A DNA stretch of 64,000 nucleotides from Nicotiana tabacum (taxonomy: Eukaryota > Streptophyta > Magnoliopsida > Solanales > Solanaceae): NCBI RefSeq assembly GCF_000715075.1, contig NC_134095.1, forward strand, positions 46,168,806 through 46,232,805. Reading direction: 5' to 3'. The first letter of the stretch is position 1, and each line of letters begins with the position of its first letter. Of the stretch, positions 59,806 through 64,000 are shown in pieces. The notes under the pieces were generated by a model. That model was not told the origin of the DNA and ran no database searches. It saw only the letters and a program-made list of their open reading frames with translations. A program made the translations under genes and the position numbers.

Positions 59806-61560
59806 TTTCTTTATTTTCTGAATGTATCTGTTTGTATTTGGCATATCTTAAAGATTGAAATGATGAAGGCATTTTGTCCTGCTATCCAAACACTCTTATC
59901 CCTTGTTATCCCCTTCGAGCCTTACTTATTTCTCATACCCCTCTTTTCGGAATCAGCGGCACTATCAGGGAACACAGGTGCCGAACATAAAGGAAAGAAG
60001 AGAAAAACAAAAGAAAAAAGAAGAAGAGAAAAACAAAAAGAAAAGAAGGAAAAAGAGAGAAGAAGAAAAAGAAAAGAAAGAAAAGAAAAAAAAAGAAGGA
60101 AAGGAAAAGGAAAGAGGAAAAGGAAAAGAAAGAAAAGCGAAAGAAAAGGAAAGAAAGAAAATCACAACGACAAAGGTTAAATATCCGAACTACGTTTGAC
60201 TTAATCCCGAAAGGGTACGTAGGCAGCCTTACTCCGAGGTTCAGTCATATCAAATAGAAATCCTAAAATCCCCAAGCAAGAAACTGGGGCAGAAGTTGTA
60301 TTGTTATGAAAGTTGGATTCCGAAAGATGTAATTTGAACTCATTCGAATCGTTTGAGCCTTTTATACCTTTCTTTCTAACCCAATCCAAAAGCCTACATT
60401 ACGGTCCAAAGAAAGACCTTTTGATCAATTTCTAAGAAATGCTAGGTCGAGCAGGTGACGATAATCCGTATCAGTGGCGACACTCTGGTTCAAGTAAGGA
60501 AAAAAATGAAAGTAAAATGAGAGAGTCTTACTGGTGAAAACCTTCACGGGCACCGTAAGGTGACGGGAGTCGAGAGAAAAATAAATGATAGATTCTTATT
60601 GGTAAAAACCCGCGCAGGCACCTTGAGGCGAAAGGGAGTTGAAAGAAGGTTAAAAGGCAAAAAGTTTGTGGGTGGAAAAATGTTTCGAGGTACCGCAGGA
60701 AAACAAGGGTAAGGTCTGGGTGATTCAAACCATTGATGGGAGTTCTGGGCAACAAAGTACGACAATTAAAAGCTGTTTATTTGGACAGATTGGGCCGATT
60801 AATCCAAAGTGCATGTCATAACCATGGGTACCAGCTGTCTCGCTCAGATAAGTTTCTTTTCCTTCTCTTCTTAAAACAGTCATCTGGTTTTGGATTCTTC
60901 TTATCCTTAACTCAAAAATCGTCGCATTTCATTTTTCTATTGAGGGTTTTATCTAACTGAGATATTCCAGTGCTAGTTTTGGTCAAAGCAAGCAGAAGGG
61001 ACTTCAAAGCTCACTACCAGTTTCCGGAATTGTAAAGCACAACGTGGTCAGATCATGTCAAAAACAACATGATGTAAAGTGGAATACAGGGAATTAGCAG
61101 AAGTTTCATTGGGGAAATGATTGGGGAATGTCGTGGGAAAGGCAAAAGCTCAAACAAAAAGGTCAGAAAAGTAAAACAACAGCAGGGGTGTAAAACATTT
61201 CGGTTGCCAGATGTTGGGAAATTTAAAAGTTGGTCAGGAAGTCAAGCGGTTTAGGGTCAGTATGTGGAAATCAGTCAACACAAAAGCAATGCAGGGGAAG
61301 GGTTTTTCAGCAAGAATGCCATCAAGTAACCACCATTTTAAACTGACGAAATTTTCTTTGATTATAACAGGGGCAGAAAGTTAGTCGTTGAAAGGGAACT
61401 CTCCAAGAAGGAAAACAAGCAGTAACCAGGTTTAATTGCAAAGTGCGGTTTGGTTAAATACAAGATAACCCTGAAATGCATAAGGGGAATCGAATTTGAT
61501 TACAAAGTTGGCATGATTAAAATAAGTGTAAGTTGTCAGGACCTTCCTGGACAATAGGAT
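59806..61560 (+). other. Ogre post-pol region with purine tract and third structured-motif copy
   Basis: A ~190-base A/G tract (59985-60175) is followed by the third motif copy (60186-60243). No real gene is seen; the ORFs over the purine tract are low-complexity Lys/Glu/Arg text. Repeated blocks TTATTGGTAAAAACC / TTACTGGTGAAAACC lie near 60530-60610. Confidence 0.6.
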
Positions 61561-61569
61561 GTAGTTCAG

Positions 61570-62385
61570 ATACCCGAAAATCAGGAGTCCGCCTAGAAAA
61601 CAGAGACATACATTTTAATTTTAGCAATCAGGAGTCTGCCTGGAAAACAGAGACATATAATTTAATTTTGGAAAGTCAGTAGTCCGCCTGGAGAATAGAG
61701 ACATACAATTCAATTTTAGCAATTAGGAGTCCACCTGGGAAACAGAGACGTACATTTTTAGTTTTAGCAATCAGGAGTCCGCCTGAAAAATAGAGACGTA
61801 TATTTTAATTTTAGCAATCAGGAGTCTGCCTGGAAAACAGAGACATACAATTTAATTTTGGAAAGTCAGGAGTCCGCCTGGAGAATAGAGACATACATTT
61901 TTAATTTTAGCAATCAGGAGTCCGCCTGGAAAACAGAGACGTACATTTTAATTTTAGCAATCAGGAGTCCGCCTGGAAAACAGAGACATACAATTTAATT
62001 TTGGAAAGTCAGGAGTCCGCCTGGAGAATAGAGACATACAATTTAATTTTAGCAATCAGGAGTCCGCCTGGAGAATAGAGACATACGGTTCAATCTTAGC
62101 AATCAGGAACCCGCCTAGAAAATGGAGGTGTTGAATATTTTAAGCAGTCGAAATCAGGAGCCCGCCTGGATAATAGATGAGCAGTTTCAATTTTAAGTTC
62201 AGCAATCAGGAGCCCGCCTGGAAAATGGAGGTGTTGTATATTTTAACAGTCGAAAACAGGAGCCCGCCTGGATAATAGAGGGTAGTTTTGATTTTAAGCC
62301 CAGCATGTCAGGAGCCCGCCTGTATAACAGAGGAATACATACAGTTCAAGTTTCGGAAGTTGGGGGTCTGCCTAAGGGAACGACA
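61570..62385 (+). repeat. Tandem ~48-bp repeats in the Ogre 3' region
   Basis: About 16-17 copies of a unit containing CAGGAGTCCGCCTGGA, then AACAGAGACATACA and TTTAATTTTAGCAAT. Early copies have TTTTAGCAAT or TTTTGGAAAGT linkers; later copies (from ~62110) change to AGCCCGCCTGGA with GGAGGTGTT. 3' tandem repeats are common in Ogre elements. Confidence 0.9.
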
Positions 62386-62794
62386 GTATGGATTTTTATC
62401 AAGAAAGCACAAGACAATGAGACAACAAGAAAGAACAAGACAACAAGGCAACAAGGAAGTACAAGAGCAAGTTTGAAGAATTTAGATAGGAATTTTACAA
62501 TTCATAGAGAATAGTTAGTTTAGCTTCTTTTATCTTTGACACGATATAATAAGGGAGGTCAGCAAGCAGCAACAACAGCAATAATAGCAACAAGCGCAGT
62601 GCAATCACAGTTCCTGGTAGTCCCAGCTACCAGACACTCCCAAACTACACTGACCTGATTCATGTTTAGCCCAGGATATGTAGGCAGCCTCCGAAGCAGG
62701 ATGCGATCAAACTTTTCGAAAATGCTTCGCACGAAATTTTTGAACGGGCAAAAATCGCTCGTATTTGCTCACTTGTCTTTGCCCGGAAACGCGC
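62386..62794 (+). other. Ogre pre-PPT region with fourth structured-motif copy
   Basis: A CAACAAG/ACAAGA-rich stretch (62398-62470 and ~62560-62600) precedes the fourth motif copy (62642-62704). No gene is seen. Confidence 0.6.
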
Positions 62795-62807
62795 AAAGAG
62801 GGGCAGC
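62795..62807 (+). promoter_or_regulatory. Polypurine tract
   Basis: AAAGAGGGGCAGC lies immediately before the 3' LTR start, the expected site for plus-strand priming. Confidence 0.8.
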
Positions 62808-64000
62808 TGTGAGCACGTGCTTTTTGCCCTATATATGAATAATTCCCAAAATCCCAAACAAAATATTTTTTCTTTATTTTACAATTTTTGTGCATTTTGG
62901 TGTCATCTTCTGATAATTGTTGCATTTTATTTGTGCGTGTTAATTTTTATAAAATACAAAAAATACGCATTTTCTGCATTTAGGTTTTAGTTTTATATTT
63001 TAGTATCAATTGGGGATTAATTTGTGTAGAACAATACATGAAGAATCACAAAAAATAGTTCACTTTTGCATTTTTAATGATTTTATTGTAAATTTGTCAC
63101 AAAATAGTTTTTGAACAATTTTAGGAATTAATTGTGAACAATTTGTTTAAAAAAGATTATAAAAATTATAAAAAGAAGGAAAAGAAAATAAAAAGGAAGT
63201 AAGGTTAGAAATTAGGGTCTTAATAAAAGACCCAAATTTGGGCCAAATTAAGGGAATTGCTCAAGCCCAGACACCCCCAAAAACATTTCAGTTCAGTCCA
63301 GCCTAAGTCCCTACCCGGTCTGCCCCCCCCCCCCTTTCAGACGAAACGGTGTCGTTTCGGGGTCATTAAATCAGGACCGCTGGATCTCATCAATCCAACG
63401 GTCCGGAACTGACGAGGTTCTTAGTATTTAAGTGTCCGAACCCTTCCCCCTACCCCCATTTGCCTCGTCTTCTTCACCCCACCCCTTCTCCTCAAACCCT
63501 AATCCGCGCCGCCCCTAAATCCCTTGCCGGCGGTGAATACAAACTATGCCGTTCACCCTGAGATTAACACCACAGATCCCCCTCACTCTCCTCTTTCCAT
63601 TGCACCTATTGGTTCATCTCGAACAAGGCCGAAACTCTTCGAATCTTAATTTGAAGTTTTCCGGCCAGGTGACAAGTTCGTCCAAATCAGTCCAAAATCA
63701 CACCCCACAACCCCCAGCCCTTCCTCAACACTAATCTGTGGTTGTTTTCTTTCAAATCACCATGAAACGGCCCAAATCTTAGATCTAAGAATTTCTGGCC
63801 AAACCCTAAAACCAAATCCTTTTGATTTCAAACCGTAGTATCCTTAACCATGTGTTCTCTTGTCAGAACACATGGTTAGGGATATTACGCGTCAAAAATC
63901 TGAAAGGATTCAGATGTTCATGACTGGCCGGAATCCCTTATGCCTTTGTGAGTTTTTTTACTGCTTCTTTTACTCGCATGATTGAAGTATTATTCACAGT
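62808..64000 (+). repeat. 3' LTR of the Ogre element, truncated by the window
   Basis: It begins TGTGAGCACGTGC and aligns nearly base-for-base with 44411-45604 (1,193 versus 1,194 bases), with only scattered substitutions and homopolymer-length changes. The element therefore inserted fairly recently. The rest of the LTR and the right target duplication lie outside the window. Confidence 0.92.

Larger units (their letters stand above)
44411..64000 (+). mobile_element. Ogre/Tat-lineage Ty3-gypsy retrotransposon, cut by right window edge
   Basis: The order is 5' LTR, PBS, leader, ORF1, gag-protease, intron, RT, RNase H, second RNase H, integrase, tandem repeats, polypurine tract and 3' LTR. The very long LTR, an extra ORF upstream of gag, a G-patch in gag-pro, a pro-RT intron and the dual RNase H are known hallmarks of Ogre elements in the Tat lineage. 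If the 3' LTR is as long as the 5' one, the whole element would be about 22 kb. Pol is broken, so it is probably non-autonomous. Confidence 0.92.

Noticed and set aside
59860..60199. ORFs of 98-106 codons after integrase
   Set aside because: Lys/Glu/Arg low-complexity translation of a purine tract inside a retrotransposon 3' region.

Overview
This is plant nuclear DNA. It has spliced genes with GT-AG introns, AT-rich intergenic sequence, and dense nested transposable elements. The repeat types (an Ogre/Tat retrotransposon, TS/SolS-like SINEs, Solanaceae-type hAT and Mutator-like MITEs, familiar Solanaceae LTRs) suggest a Solanaceae genome, most likely Nicotiana or a relative. The species is inferred from memory of repeat types and was not tested.

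Layout. Positions 1-4476 hold the 5' leader and a ~4.1 kb LTR of a minus-strand Ogre-like element that continues beyond the left edge; it cuts a Ty1/copia fragment (4477-5383). A MULE-like TIR element (5843-6889) and a minus-strand SINE (9255-9404) precede a CESA6-clade cellulose synthase gene (10408-15047). That gene keeps every catalytic motif but its reading frame is broken in at least three places. Next is a 9.3 kb structure (17108-26387) with ~0.8 kb arms that look like LTRs but lie in inverted orientation. Inside it are about 43 copies of a 90-bp repeat open on both strands, and a decayed minus-strand gene of the 'putative gypsy type transposon' (PF04195-like) family. A clean solo LTR with GGTAC target duplications lies at 27152-27779. 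A decayed CACTA (En/Spm) element at 29340-33955 carries palindromic subterminal repeats and tnp2-like and Ptta-like coding remnants, and is interrupted by an LTR. Positions 34-44 kb hold a SINE, hAT remnants including one with a BED zinc-finger exon and an 8-bp target duplication, and one apparently intact gene: a two-exon FLZ-type zinc-finger protein on the minus strand (39568-40481).

The right third (44411-64000) is most of one very large Ogre-type Ty3/gypsy element. It has a 3.9 kb 5' LTR, PBS, extra ORF1, gag-protease with a G-patch, a short intron, RT with two RNase H domains, integrase, a 3' region of ~48-bp tandem repeats, a polypurine tract, and 1.2 kb of the 3' LTR. Its pol is inactivated by two frameshifts and two stop codons.

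The most interesting signal is a ~65-nt sequence that occurs four times in the non-coding parts of the Ogre element, flanking its ORFs. It shares a core (CTACG...GATACGTAGGCA), and its putative helices are kept by paired base changes, which suggests a conserved RNA structure. The FLZ gene is the only host gene here that looks intact; nearly everything else is transposon or decayed sequence.
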